Shown here: positions 1 through 7,377 of the stretch, one piece after another
Layout of the letters: each line of letters begins with the position of its first letter
Position numbering within the stretch: the first letter of the stretch is position 1
Assembly: GCA_012510755.1 (NCBI GenBank)
Contig: JAAZHL010000063.1
Coordinates: 1 to 9,290 of the forward strand
DNA from: Leucobacter sp.
GTDB taxonomy: Bacteria > Actinomycetota > Actinomycetes > Actinomycetales > Microbacteriaceae
Reading direction: 5' to 3'
Length of the DNA: 9,290 bases
Made by a program: the position numbers and the translations under genes
Notes under the pieces: generated by a model
What the model was told of the DNA's origin: nothing
The model's input: only the letters and a program-made list of their open reading frames with translations
Database searches by the model: none

Positions 1-244
1 GTCAAGGCATCTTGGGCGACCTAGAGTTCGCCTCTGCAAAGTCCCGGGTGCTCGGCCTCTAACTTGCCGCTGTCGAAGGCGTTAAGCCCATCAGCAGATT
101 GCCGAGTCTGCACCGTGATAGTAGGCATGAAACTGCCAAACATAGATTGATCGTGCAAGCTCAGCATCGGGGCCAGGTTCATCGGATTGAAACTTTGCTT
201 GGAACACTCTTTCAGCAGCGTCATGCTTATGCCGCAGACACGAA
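1..244. other. Left-edge region without a convincing gene
   Basis: This stretch lies beyond the aceA terminator and looks less GC-biased than the rest of the window. The only notable frame is a 67-codon one on the minus strand (224 down to 21, TAG stop). It has no purine-rich ribosome site before its ATG and no motif I recognise, and its reading frame runs back openly into the aceA 3' end, so I do not call it. No tRNA-like, repeat or promoter structure is evident. It may be an intergenic spacer or the edge of a gene outside the window. Confidence 0.3.
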
Positions 245-277
245 GCGGGGCCTCAGTCGTATTGACCGAGGCCCCGC
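245..277 (-). terminator. Rho-independent-type terminator after aceA
   Basis: A perfect 10-bp GC-rich stem pairs 245-254 (gcggggcctc) with 268-277 (gaggccccgc). Inside it, after one A/C mismatch, three more pairs (256-258 with 264-266) close a 5-nt loop. It begins 21 nt past the aceA TAA stop. Only a very weak T-run follows on the minus strand, as is common for actinobacterial terminators. The stem is symmetrical and could also stop plus-strand transcription. Confidence 0.72.
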
Positions 278-298
278 CTAGTGCGAAACAGTGAGTGC

Positions 299-1894
299 TT
301 ACGCGAACTGGTTCATGGTGTTGTCTTTACCGCCAGCCTTGAGCGCTGCGTCACCCGAGAAGTACTCCTTGTGGTTGTCACCGATGTCGCTACCAGCCAT
401 GTTCTGGTGGCGTACAGTGGCGATGCCTTCGCGGATCTCGCGACGCTGCACGTCGCGAACGTAGGTCAGCATGCCCTCGTCACCGAAGTAGCCCTTTGCG
501 AGGTTGTCGGTCGACAGCGCCGCGGTGTGGTAAGTCGGCAGGGTGATGAGGTGGTGGAAGATACCCGCACGTGCCGAGCCATCGCGCTGGAAGGTGCGAA
601 TCTTCTCGTCGGCAAGCTGAGCAAGCTCGGTCTCGTCGTACTCCACGCTCATCAGGCCGTCGCGGTCGTAAGCCGACACGTCCTTGCCCTCTTCGACGAG
701 CTGGTCGTATGCCTGCTGGCGGAAGTTGAGGGTCCAGTTGAACGAGGGGCTGTTGTTGTAGACAAGCTTCGCGTCAGGGAACTCTTCGCGAATGCGATCA
801 ACCATCTCGGCGATCTGCTCAACGTGGGGCTTCTCGGTTTCGATCCACAGCAGATCGGCACCGTTCTTCAGCGAGGTTACGCAGTCGAGCACGACACGGT
901 CGACGCCGGTGTCGGCGCGGAACTGGTACAGGTTGCTTGCCAGGCGCTTGGGGCGCATGAGCTTGCCGTCACGCTTGATGACCACGTCGCCGTTGCCGAG
1001 CTCTGCCTCAGAGATCTCTTCGACGTCGATGAATGCGTTGTACTGATCGCCCAGGTCACCATCAACCTGAGTGACGGCGATCTTCTGGGTGAGGCCAGCG
1101 CCGAGCGAGTCGGTGCGCGCAACGATCACACCGTTGTCGATGCCGAGCTCAAGGAACGCGTAGCGAACTGCGTTGATTTTCGCGATGAAGTCCTCGTGCG
1201 GAACCGTGACCTTGCCGTCTTGGTGGCCGCACTGCTTCTCGTCAGAAACCTGGTTTTCGATCTGAATTGCGCAAGCGCCTGCTTCGATCATCTTCTTGGC
1301 GAGCAGGTAGGTTGCCTCAGGGTTGCCGAAGCCGGCGTCGATATCGGCAATGATCGGCACCACGTGGGTCTCGTAGTTGTCAATCTGCGACTGGATGAAC
1401 TCAACCGCGGTTTCGTCGCCTGCGAGGCGCGCGTCGTCGAGCTGCGTGAAGAGCAGATCGAGCTCACGGGCGTCTGCCTGACGCAAGAAGGTGTAGAGCT
1501 CTTCGATGAGCGCGGGCACCGAGGTCTTCTCGTGCATCGACTGGTCGGGCAGTGGGCCGAACTCTGAGCGGAGTGCCGCGACCATCCAGCCCGACAGGTA
1601 GAGGTAGCGCTTGTTCGTGCTCTTCAGGTGCTTCTTGATCGAGATCAGCTTCTGCTGACCGATGAAACCGTGCCACACACCGAGTGACTGAGTGTAGACC
1701 GACGAATCTGCGTCGTACTCTTTCATATCGCGACGCATGATGTCAGCGGTGTACTGCGCAATCTGAAGACCTGTCTTGAAACGGTTCTGTGCGCGCATGC
1801 GAGCGACGTACTCAGGGTTGATTGCATCCCAGCTTGAGCCGTTCTGCTCTTTCAGGGCCTGCACGGCGTCGATGTCGTTTTGGAACGCAGTCAT
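299..1894 (-). CDS. aceA: Isocitrate lyase, long form (glyoxylate shunt)
   Basis: Cleaves isocitrate to glyoxylate and succinate, the first step of the glyoxylate shunt for growth on acetate and fatty acids; cytosolic. The protein is 531 aa. The start is ATG at 1894-1892, six bases after GAAGGAG (1901-1907); an open frame continues upstream but is non-coding in character. Visible signatures are the glyoxylate-contacting SGW (101-103), the metal-site stretch ADIDAGFGNPEAT (183-195), QIENQ (211-215), the catalytic KQCGH (220-224, Cys222), IETEKP (351-356) and NNSPSFNWT (380-388). Usual actinobacterial and enterobacterial enzymes are about 430 aa with KKCGH. The length, the KQCGH variant and the overall sequence instead match my memory of the 531-aa Pseudomonas-type enzyme. 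No malate synthase gene is in the window. The identity is secure; the subgroup assignment is from memory. Confidence 0.97.
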   Translation of the reverse strand: MTAFQNDIDAVQALKEQNGSSWDAINPEYVARMRAQNRFKTGLQIAQYTADIMRRDMKEYDADSSVYTQSLGVWHGFIGQQKLISIKKHLKSTNKRYLYLSGWMVAALRSEFGPLPDQSMHEKTSVPALIEELYTFLRQADARELDLLFTQLDDARLAGDETAVEFIQSQIDNYETHVVPIIADIDAGFGNPEATYLLAKKMIEAGACAIQIENQVSDEKQCGHQDGKVTVPHEDFIAKINAVRYAFLELGIDNGVIVARTDSLGAGLTQKIAVTQVDGDLGDQYNAFIDVEEISEAELGNGDVVIKRDGKLMRPKRLASNLYQFRADTGVDRVVLDCVTSLKNGADLLWIETEKPHVEQIAEMVDRIREEFPDAKLVYNNSPSFNWTLNFRQQAYDQLVEEGKDVSAYDRDGLMSVEYDETELAQLADEKIRTFQRDGSARAGIFHHLITLPTYHTAALSTDNLAKGYFGDEGMLTYVRDVQRREIREGIATVRHQNMAGSDIGDNHKEYFSGDAALKAGGKDNTMNQFA

Positions 1895-2066
1895 TATTGA
1901 CTCCTTCGCTTGGTGGTACTGAGTGCACAAACTTCGTGTGTAAGTTGGACTACTTCCACTCTGGGGCATCAACATAGGCCCACCAGCCCCAATGAGGGGG
2001 TGAATATTCTCGTTTTTTCTACGAATCGAAACTTCATGGCCGCAATAGGGTATGCGGCGAGATGTT
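1895..2066 (-). promoter_or_regulatory. aceA upstream control region with repeated motifs
   Basis: This 172-bp gap between rmuC and aceA carries several candidate signals, read here on the minus strand. CATGAAGTTTCG (2038-2027) and CACGAAGTTTGTGC (1938-1925) share a ten-base core, nine of ten identical, in the same orientation and exactly 100 bp apart. The second resembles the RamB operator of Corynebacterium aceA (about A[AG]CAAAGTTTGC), and it overlaps the inverted repeat CACA-N7-TGTG (1926-1940). ACCCCCT (2001-1995) and TTGGGGC (1992-1986) form a CCCC/GGGG inverted repeat resembling RamA half-sites. A weak -35/-10 candidate is TTGCGG (2045-2040) and TAGAAA (2021-2016), spacing 18. A GCCGCA/TGCGGC hairpin (2039-2058) just past the rmuC stop could end rmuC transcripts. 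None of these is certain. Confidence 0.35.
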
Positions 2067-3569
2067 TCAGTCGGGCAAGCCGCGACCCGACAGCGCCTCA
2101 AGCGGCTCGCCAATTTCAGAATCATCATGGTGCGGAAGCTCATACAAATCAAGCGACAGCTCGTCGGGCGTCGGCGAACCAATCTCGAGGGTCTCGACAT
2201 CTCGCAGCCGACGCTCAACCGCACGCGTGCGACGCCCGGCTTCGGTCACCGTGTTCTGCGCGGTCTGCAGTTGCTTGCCTAGCTTCTCCCACACCTGACC
2301 ATACTTCTGGAACTCAGTCTTTGCGGCGCTCAACACCTTCCAAACTTCGCTCGAGCGTTGTTCAATGGCGAGCGTACGAAAGCCCATCTGCAAGCTGTTG
2401 AGCAAGGTCATGAGCACCGACGGGCCAGCAACCGTGATGTGAAAGTCGTTCTGCAAACGGCTGGCAAGGCCTGGCCTCCGCACGACCTCGGCAAACAGTC
2501 CCTCAGTCGGTAGGTACATAATGCCGAAGTCGGTACTGTATGGTGGCTCGATGTATTTGTCGGCGATGAGTTTTGCCTGGGCAAGAATGACACGCTCAAT
2601 GTTCTTGCTTTGCACATCAATCTCTGACTTGTCGCCCCGCTCTTGCGCCTCAAGTAATCGCTCGTAGTCTTCTTGTGGAAACTTCGAGTCGATCGGCAAC
2701 CACACCGGCAGGTCGTCATCGCTGCGGCCCGGCAGTTTCACGGCAAACTCGACCCGTTCGGCTGAACCCGGCCGCACCGCGACGTTCTCTGCGTATTGTT
2801 CAGGGGTCAGCATGTCGTCAAGCTGACGCGAAAGCTGCACCTCACCCCAGCCGCCACGGTTTTTCACGTTCGTGAGCACGCGCTTGAGGCCGCCCACATC
2901 TGAGGCGAGCGTCTGCATCTCGCCCAGCCCCTTCTGCACCTGCTCGAGACGCTCGCTCACCAGCGCGAACGACTCACCCAGCCGCTTTTCGAGCGTGCCC
3001 TGCAATTTCTCATCGACGGTTTCGCGCATTCGCTCAAGCTTCGCCTCGTTGCCCTGCCGCAGTTTCTCGAGTTCGGTGTTGAGCGTGCGCTGCAGTTCAA
3101 CCTGCTTCGCCGCGTTGGTTTCGGTCAGGCTCTGAATGCGCTTCGCGTTCTCATCAAGCGAGGTCTTCAGCGTGCCCTGCAGGGTCTCATCAACGGTCAC
3201 ACGCATCTGCTCAAGCTTTGTCTCGTTCTCGGCACGCAGCACATCGAAGCGCTGCTCAAGAGCACCCCGCAGCTCGCTGATCGACCGACCAAGCACCTCG
3301 TTCAGCTCACGACTCGCCAAGACACGGGTCTCGCGCTCGCGAGCAAGTTCGATCGTCTGTGCGTCGCTCGACACCCGCAGCGTCTGACTCAGTTCGCCAC
3401 GCTGTGCTTGCAGGTCTTGTCGCACCCCCGCGAGCTGACCCTGCAGTTCGGCACGCACCTCGGCAGAGAGTCCGTTCGCCTGTGGCCCTCGGCGCAGCAG
3501 CACGACCACAAGCAAAGCCGCAACCAAGACGAGATTCAGCGCGACCAAGATCAGTACGAGTGTCTGCAT
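2067..3569 (-). CDS. rmuC: RmuC-family DNA recombination protein
   Basis: RmuC proteins limit recombination-dependent rearrangement (inversions between short inverted repeats); the core is related to restriction-type nucleases. The 500-aa protein fits the family layout. An N-terminal membrane anchor (about 3-25, very Leu/Val-rich, then RR) is followed by a long charged coiled coil (about 35-215) and the conserved RmuC domain (about 225-440). That domain shows GGWGEVQL (239-246), WLPIDSKFPQEDYERLL (290-306), TDFGIMYLPTEGLF (346-359) and AGPSVLMTLLNSLQMGFRTL (381-400). The tail after about 455 is acidic and poorly conserved. The ATG at 3569-3567 is preceded by GAGGAG, only a few bases away; no better start is seen and it captures the anchor. 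The coiled coil contains a near-duplicate segment (LEQMRVTVDETLQGTL at 119-134, LERMRETVDEKLQGTL at 178-193). It has its own upstream region and does not appear co-transcribed with mgtE. Confidence 0.95.
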   Translation of the reverse strand: MQTLVLILVALNLVLVAALLVVVLLRRGPQANGLSAEVRAELQGQLAGVRQDLQAQRGELSQTLRVSSDAQTIELARERETRVLASRELNEVLGRSISELRGALEQRFDVLRAENETKLEQMRVTVDETLQGTLKTSLDENAKRIQSLTETNAAKQVELQRTLNTELEKLRQGNEAKLERMRETVDEKLQGTLEKRLGESFALVSERLEQVQKGLGEMQTLASDVGGLKRVLTNVKNRGGWGEVQLSRQLDDMLTPEQYAENVAVRPGSAERVEFAVKLPGRSDDDLPVWLPIDSKFPQEDYERLLEAQERGDKSEIDVQSKNIERVILAQAKLIADKYIEPPYSTDFGIMYLPTEGLFAEVVRRPGLASRLQNDFHITVAGPSVLMTLLNSLQMGFRTLAIEQRSSEVWKVLSAAKTEFQKYGQVWEKLGKQLQTAQNTVTEAGRRTRAVERRLRDVETLEIGSPTPDELSLDLYELPHHDDSEIGEPLEALSGRGLPD

Positions 3570-3593
3570 GACTCCTCAATTCTGGTGGAATGC

Positions 3594-3610
3594 TCATCAG
3601 CACCTGATGA
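3594..3610. promoter_or_regulatory. Perfect inverted repeat before rmuC
   Basis: TCATCAG-N3-CTGATGA, with 7-bp arms and a 3-bp centre, lies 25-41 bp upstream of the rmuC ATG. On the minus strand it follows a TATAGG element (3626-3621) that could be a -10, although no convincing -35 is seen. It is either an operator or a small leader hairpin. Confidence 0.35.
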
Positions 3611-3704
3611 TGCAATTGACCCTATAAGTCACCACCGACATTGTTGGTTTCCTGCACGGGGGCGGCGCGATCCTCGTAGCAACTCAGCACGCTACTCGCA
3701 GATT

Positions 3705-3736
3705 TGCTCACGCACCCAGGCACAGGTGGGTGAGCA
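3705..3736 (-). terminator. Hairpin terminator after mgtE
   Basis: A 12-position stem (TGCTCAC and CACC segments, with one C/C mismatch) closes an 8-nt loop. It starts 15 nt past the mgtE stop on the minus strand. There is no T-run after it, so the termination role rests on position and stem strength. Confidence 0.5.
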
Positions 3737-3751
3737 CGCCTGATGGGCCGC

Positions 3752-5113
3752 TCACAGCCCGAGCACCGCGCGAGCAATCACAAAGTAGATGACGAGCCCG
3801 CTGGCGTCAACAAACGTCGATATAAAGGGATTCGAGAACACCGCAGGGTCAACCCTCACCGCACGCGCCAGCAGCGGCATGCACCCACCAACGGCAGCAG
3901 CGACGGTACACACCGCAAGCAGGGTCAAGCCGATTACGAGGCCAATCTGCAGCGAATACACGAGCCACGCGAGCGTGAAACCCAGCAGCCCGAGCAGCAA
4001 CCCCAGCAGGGCTCCCGTGCGCAGCTCTCGCGCAAGCACACGCAAGATATCTCGCGGTCGCACATCGCCGAGCGCCAGCGCACGGGTCACGGTCGTGGCG
4101 GCCTGGTTGCCGGTATTGCCGCCAGTTCCGATGAGAAGCGGAACAAACAGCGCAAGCACTGTCACTTGTTCAATCGTGGCTTCGAACACCTCAAGCACCT
4201 GCACCGTGAGCGTCGCGCCTACCGCGAGCACCAAGAGCCACACGACGCGCGCTTTCACGAGCGCACTCACCGGTGTTGAGAGATAGGGCCGACGCAAAGG
4301 CTCGGTGCCACCCTGGCGCGCTGCGTCTTCGCTCTCTTCGTGCTCAAGAATACGCACGGCGTCATCAATCGTCAGCACACCAACGAGTCGTTCTTCGCTG
4401 TCAACGATCGGCATCGCCAGCAGCGCGAGCTCAGCACAGTGCCGCGCCACGGTTTCGGCGTCATCGGTCGCAAGCCCCGTGTGCGGCTGCCGCATCACCT
4501 CAGAGACGCCAACATCGGGCCTCTCCCGCAACAGGTCGCGCAAACTCACCACACCCACGACGTGGCGTTCAGTGTCGAGCACGGCAATCGTATACACCGT
4601 CTCGGCATCGTCGAGCCGCTCGTGCACGCGCGCCAGTGCGTCGCCCACAGTCGCATCTTCACGCACCGACACATACTCAGGGCTCATGCGTCGGCCAGCG
4701 CTACCAAGCGGATAGCCAAGCAGCATGGCGGTGCTCGCGCGCTCATCTTCGGGCAGGCCCCGCAACAAGCGAGTGGCGAACACCGCTGGAGCCTCTTCAA
4801 GCAGCCACGCACGATCGTCAGGGTCAAGCTCGGCGAACAGGCGAGCCACCTCAGTGTCGTGCAGCCCCTCAAGCAGTTCACGTTGCAGTGAGGGATCGAG
4901 CAGGTCGAACACTTCAGCGGCGAGTTCTTTGGGCAGCAGACGAAAAGTCACGGCCCGCGGCCGCTGGGGCAGTCGCTCGAGTACCGGGGTGAGCTCGGCG
5001 GCAGACACTGGCGCTACGACTGCGGCGAGCGCCCCGAGGTCGCGGTGCGCAATATGTTGCGCGATGGTTGCCGTGAGCTCGTCGATAGCTGGAATCTGGC
5101 GGGTGGTGGTCAC
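3752..5113 (-). CDS. mgtE: MgtE-family magnesium channel/transporter
   Basis: Imports Mg2+ across the cytoplasmic membrane; the cytosolic part senses Mg2+ and closes the pore when magnesium is plentiful. The 453-aa length is normal for the family. Order of domains: MgtE N domain of helical repeats (about 12-130), CBS 1 (about 140-195), CBS 2 (about 205-260), then five membrane helices (about 288-452). Diagnostic features are PLLIGTGGNTGNQAAT (325-340) and the last-helix motif FVDASGLVIYF (434-444), whose Asp436 matches the pore Asp that coordinates Mg2+. The start is GTG at 5113-5111, seven bases after GGAG. The stop is TGA. It stands as a single gene with gaps on both sides. No M-box riboswitch could be recognised in the 137-bp leader region. 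Confidence 0.96.
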   Translation of the reverse strand: MTTTRQIPAIDELTATIAQHIAHRDLGALAAVVAPVSAAELTPVLERLPQRPRAVTFRLLPKELAAEVFDLLDPSLQRELLEGLHDTEVARLFAELDPDDRAWLLEEAPAVFATRLLRGLPEDERASTAMLLGYPLGSAGRRMSPEYVSVREDATVGDALARVHERLDDAETVYTIAVLDTERHVVGVVSLRDLLRERPDVGVSEVMRQPHTGLATDDAETVARHCAELALLAMPIVDSEERLVGVLTIDDAVRILEHEESEDAARQGGTEPLRRPYLSTPVSALVKARVVWLLVLAVGATLTVQVLEVFEATIEQVTVLALFVPLLIGTGGNTGNQAATTVTRALALGDVRPRDILRVLARELRTGALLGLLLGLLGFTLAWLVYSLQIGLVIGLTLLAVCTVAAAVGGCMPLLARAVRVDPAVFSNPFISTFVDASGLVIYFVIARAVLGL

Positions 5114-5152
5114 GTCGATGCTCCTGAGGTAGAGGGGGCGCGCAGTGCGTCA

Positions 5153-5176
5153 CGACTGAAAACTACTCAACAGTCG
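5153..5176. promoter_or_regulatory. Inverted repeat upstream of mgtE
   Basis: CGACTG-N12-CAGTCG, with 6-bp perfect arms, lies 40-63 bp upstream of the mgtE GTG in the short gap after the ABC permease gene. A separate GC-rich hairpin at 5189-5204 (about six pairs, loop CCAG) is 47-62 nt past the permease stop and could be that operon's terminator. Both are modest and may be chance. Confidence 0.25.
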
Positions 5177-5250
5177 ATGTGGCCTTCAGATGCGCTGGCG
5201 CACCCCCCGATTTTGGCTACAAGCGGCACGAGGTTGCGTATTGCAGTTGG

Positions 5251-5961
5251 CTATCTCACCGAGGTGCGTCGCATCGAGAGCCACGTGCCGAGGATCGCCA
5301 CAACCGACACACCCAGACCAATCCAAGCAATCATAGCCCCGGTGACCGCGGCGAAGATCTCGGCAAAGTAAGGCACGAACACCAGAATCAATACGGCGAG
5401 CAGCAGCCCGAGCGCGAGCCCGAGCATGGTCGGCCCCTTGCTGCCAAAGCGCACCCAGACCGCTGCGAAGACCCCACCGATGCTGGTCATCGCGAAGGTG
5501 CCCAAGAACACCGTGATCGCAAGCTGCCACACGTTGCCCGAGCCGAGCGCATAGTTGTCGAGCACATAGATGTTGAAGAACCAGTGCCCTGTCGCCAGCT
5601 CGATCAGCAGCAGCACTGACAACAGTACGGCCAGATAGGCGGCGGTACACAGGTTTGCGAGGGCGGTACCGAAGACATAGTTGCGTCGCGTAGCACCGAG
5701 CGCGGTCGCGAACGGAAACGTCGTCGACACGGCTTGCACGCCGTAGTAGACAAGAAAGCCGGGTAGCGACCAGATGATGCCCAGGTTATTGCGGGCCCCT
5801 GCAGCATAGTCGGCGTCGGCCGAGTTCAACCCAGCTCGCTGCAGTGCAATAGCGATGATGGCAGTGACGATCATCACCATGCCCACGATGATGGCGGGTA
5901 CGAGGAAACTGACGTCCCGTTTGTTGAGTTGTAAGCGGGCGACTTTGAGCATGCGGTTCAT
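5251..5961 (-). CDS. ABC transporter permease of a GntR-ABC operon
   Basis: A 236-aa integral membrane protein with about six hydrophobic segments (roughly 18-40, 60-80, 103-122, 145-170, 178-200, 205-228). The cytosolic loop LGATRRNYVFGTALAN (88-103) is typical of small ABC permeases that pair with YtrB/YhcG-like ATPases and probably contacts the ATPase. It is the last gene of the operon. Its ATG (5961-5959) overlaps the ATPase stop as ATGA, and GAAGGAG lies seven bases upstream inside the ATPase gene, so translation is probably coupled. The protein likely dimerises to form the membrane pathway. The substrate cannot be read from sequence; relatives include antibiotic- or envelope-stress-induced systems of the Ytr type. 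Confidence 0.87.
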   Translation of the reverse strand: MNRMLKVARLQLNKRDVSFLVPAIIVGMVMIVTAIIAIALQRAGLNSADADYAAGARNNLGIIWSLPGFLVYYGVQAVSTTFPFATALGATRRNYVFGTALANLCTAAYLAVLLSVLLLIELATGHWFFNIYVLDNYALGSGNVWQLAITVFLGTFAMTSIGGVFAAVWVRFGSKGPTMLGLALGLLLAVLILVFVPYFAEIFAAVTGAMIAWIGLGVSVVAILGTWLSMRRTSVR

Positions 5962-6899
5962 GATCGTGCTCCTTCGAACGAAGTTGGTGCGTGAGTGAAT
6001 TCTTCTTGTGTGTCACGGTCGAACGCCGCCGCGCCGTCGAACCCGTATGCGGCAACAAGCTGTTGCAGCGACACGGCGCTCAGATCGAGATCTGCGGATT
6101 CGGCCGCCGCGCGATCCTCGCCCGAAACTCGCCCCTCGACCACCGCGGTCGCAAGCCCGCCGACCCGTTGCCGACTGAGCACTGTGCGCCCCACGAGATA
6201 GCTGTCGACTGCGCTCGCGCGGCCAGCCACCTGGTGCGCGGCCCCGCGCAACTCATCGACGTCAGCGTCTTGCACGATGCGGCCCTGATCAAGAATCACG
6301 ACCCGCTCGAGCAGCATGTCCATCTCATCAATGAGGTGCGTCGACAGCACGATGGTGCGGGGGTGCGCCTGATAGTCGCGCAGCAGCACATCGTAGAAAT
6401 AGGCGCGTGCCGTTGCGTCGAGGCCGAGATAGGGTTCGTCGAAGAACGTGACTGGTGCGCGCGAGGCCAGACCCAACACGATGCCCAGCGCCGAGAACTG
6501 TCCGCGCGAGAACTTCTTGATCACCGTCTTCTGCGGAATACGAAACAGGGCGATCAGTTCGTCAGCGAAGGCCTGATCCCAGTTGGGGTAGAAAATGCTG
6601 GCCGCACGAATCGCGTGCTTCAGTGCGTAGTCGTCGGGGTAGCGCTGGTTATCGCGAAGAAAGCACAGTTGTTCGAGCCTCGTTGCACGCTCAAACGGGT
6701 CTTCACCAAACACGAGCACTTTGCCGCTCGTTGGCCGGTCTTGCGCGGTCGCGAGCGACATGAACGTGGTCTTGCCGGCACCATTGCGGCCAAGCAGACC
6801 GGTGATGGTGTTGGCACGAATCTGCAGGTTGACGCCGTCGAGTGCCTTGGTCTCTTTGTAGGCGCGGGTCAGGCCGCGCGCTTCGATTGCGATAGTCAT
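5958..6899 (-). CDS. ABC transporter ATP-binding protein (YtrB-like)
   Basis: A 313-aa cytosolic ATPase that powers the neighbouring permease. Motifs in order: Walker A GRNGAGKTT (37-45), Q-loop region RDNQRYPDDY (82-91), signature KFSRGQ (129-134) in place of the usual LSGGQ, Walker B VTFFDEP (150-156), D-loop GLD (159-161) and switch His188 in STHLID. The catalytic set looks intact. The altered signature keeps the Ser and second Gly, as in other GntR-linked ABC ATPases. Residues after about 215 form an Ala-rich C-terminal extension usual for roughly 300-aa members, role unknown. The ATG (6899-6897) overlaps the GntR stop as ATGA, and the TGA overlaps the permease start, placing it in the middle of a three-gene coupled operon. 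Confidence 0.93.
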   Translation of the reverse strand: MTIAIEARGLTRAYKETKALDGVNLQIRANTITGLLGRNGAGKTTFMSLATAQDRPTSGKVLVFGEDPFERATRLEQLCFLRDNQRYPDDYALKHAIRAASIFYPNWDQAFADELIALFRIPQKTVIKKFSRGQFSALGIVLGLASRAPVTFFDEPYLGLDATARAYFYDVLLRDYQAHPRTIVLSTHLIDEMDMLLERVVILDQGRIVQDADVDELRGAAHQVAGRASAVDSYLVGRTVLSRQRVGGLATAVVEGRVSGEDRAAAESADLDLSAVSLQQLVAAYGFDGAAAFDRDTQEEFTHAPTSFEGARS

Positions 6900-7309
6900 G
6901 GTGTGGCTGTCTCTCTGTTGTCGCTCATGTCTGCGCTGTCGCTCATAGCTGTGCTGTCATTCGCGTCTCTGATGAGGCGAATCAAATCGTTGGTGTCGAG
7001 GCCGAGTGCTTGCGCTTCAGCAAGCAGCGGCCTGAGGTAGGTGTCGATGAAGCCGCCCTGGCGTTCTGCCCTGATGCGCGCGAGCGCCCCATCGGCAACG
7101 AACATGCCGATGCCGCGCCGCTTGACGAGAATACCGTCGTCGACGAGAAGGCCGAGCGCCTTGCCTGCAGTGGCCGGGTTGATGCGTAAATGTGCTGAGA
7201 GCTCATTGGTCGATGGCACCTGTTCACCCTCTTGATAGCGGCCACGCAGAATGTCGTCTGCCACACGTTCTGCGAGCTGCAAGAAGATTGGTTTGGTGTC
7301 GTCAAACAT
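6896..7309 (-). CDS. GntR-family repressor, YtrA subfamily
   Basis: A 137-aa transcription regulator and first gene of the GntR-ABC operon. A winged helix-turn-helix occupies about 6-74 (PIFLQLAERVADDILRGRY, VPSTNELSAHLRINPATAGK, GLLVDDGILVKRRGIGMFV). Only a short helical region (about 75-115) follows, which is the YtrA layout without a full ligand domain. ATG at 7309-7307 is chosen because the helix-turn-helix begins here and GAGG lies about six bases upstream; the open frame continues further upstream but crosses the promoter and operator. The tail (118-131) is made of a repeated DSxxMS unit encoded by an 18-bp duplication at 6923-6958. It probably represses its own operon through the inverted repeat at 7378-7401. 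The inducer is unknown. Confidence 0.93.
   Translation of the reverse strand: MFDDTKPIFLQLAERVADDILRGRYQEGEQVPSTNELSAHLRINPATAGKALGLLVDDGILVKRRGIGMFVADGALARIRAERQGGFIDTYLRPLLAEAQALGLDTNDLIRLIRDANDSTAMSDSADMSDNRETATP
6923..6958. repeat. 18-bp tandem duplication in the GntR gene tail
   Basis: Two adjacent 18-bp units (6923-6940 and 6941-6958) match at 15 of 18 bases. On the minus strand they encode DSTAMS and DSADMS (residues 118-129). The unit length is a multiple of three, so the frame is kept. They lie directly before the junction with the ATPase gene. Confidence 0.6.
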
Positions 7310-7377
7310 GCCCCACCTCGTTTCGTGATGCGCGGGCTGCGCGATCCTTGTCTGTGGCTGATCATAGCCGCCTCCCT

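Noticed and set aside
21..224. 67-codon minus-strand frame past the aceA terminator
   Set aside because: No ribosome site, no recognised motif, and the frame runs open into the aceA 3' end. I cannot tell it from chance.
281..1567. 428-codon plus-strand open frame opposite aceA
   Set aside because: It lies fully antisense to a gene with unmistakable catalytic motifs. Its product is Val/Leu/Asp-rich nonsense typical of the reverse strand of GC-biased codons, and no ribosome site or family motif is seen.
3743..4992. Plus-strand frames of 178 and 239 codons opposite mgtE
   Set aside because: They overlap the conserved CBS and membrane domains of mgtE on the other strand and give low-complexity Arg/Gln/His/Ala-rich products.
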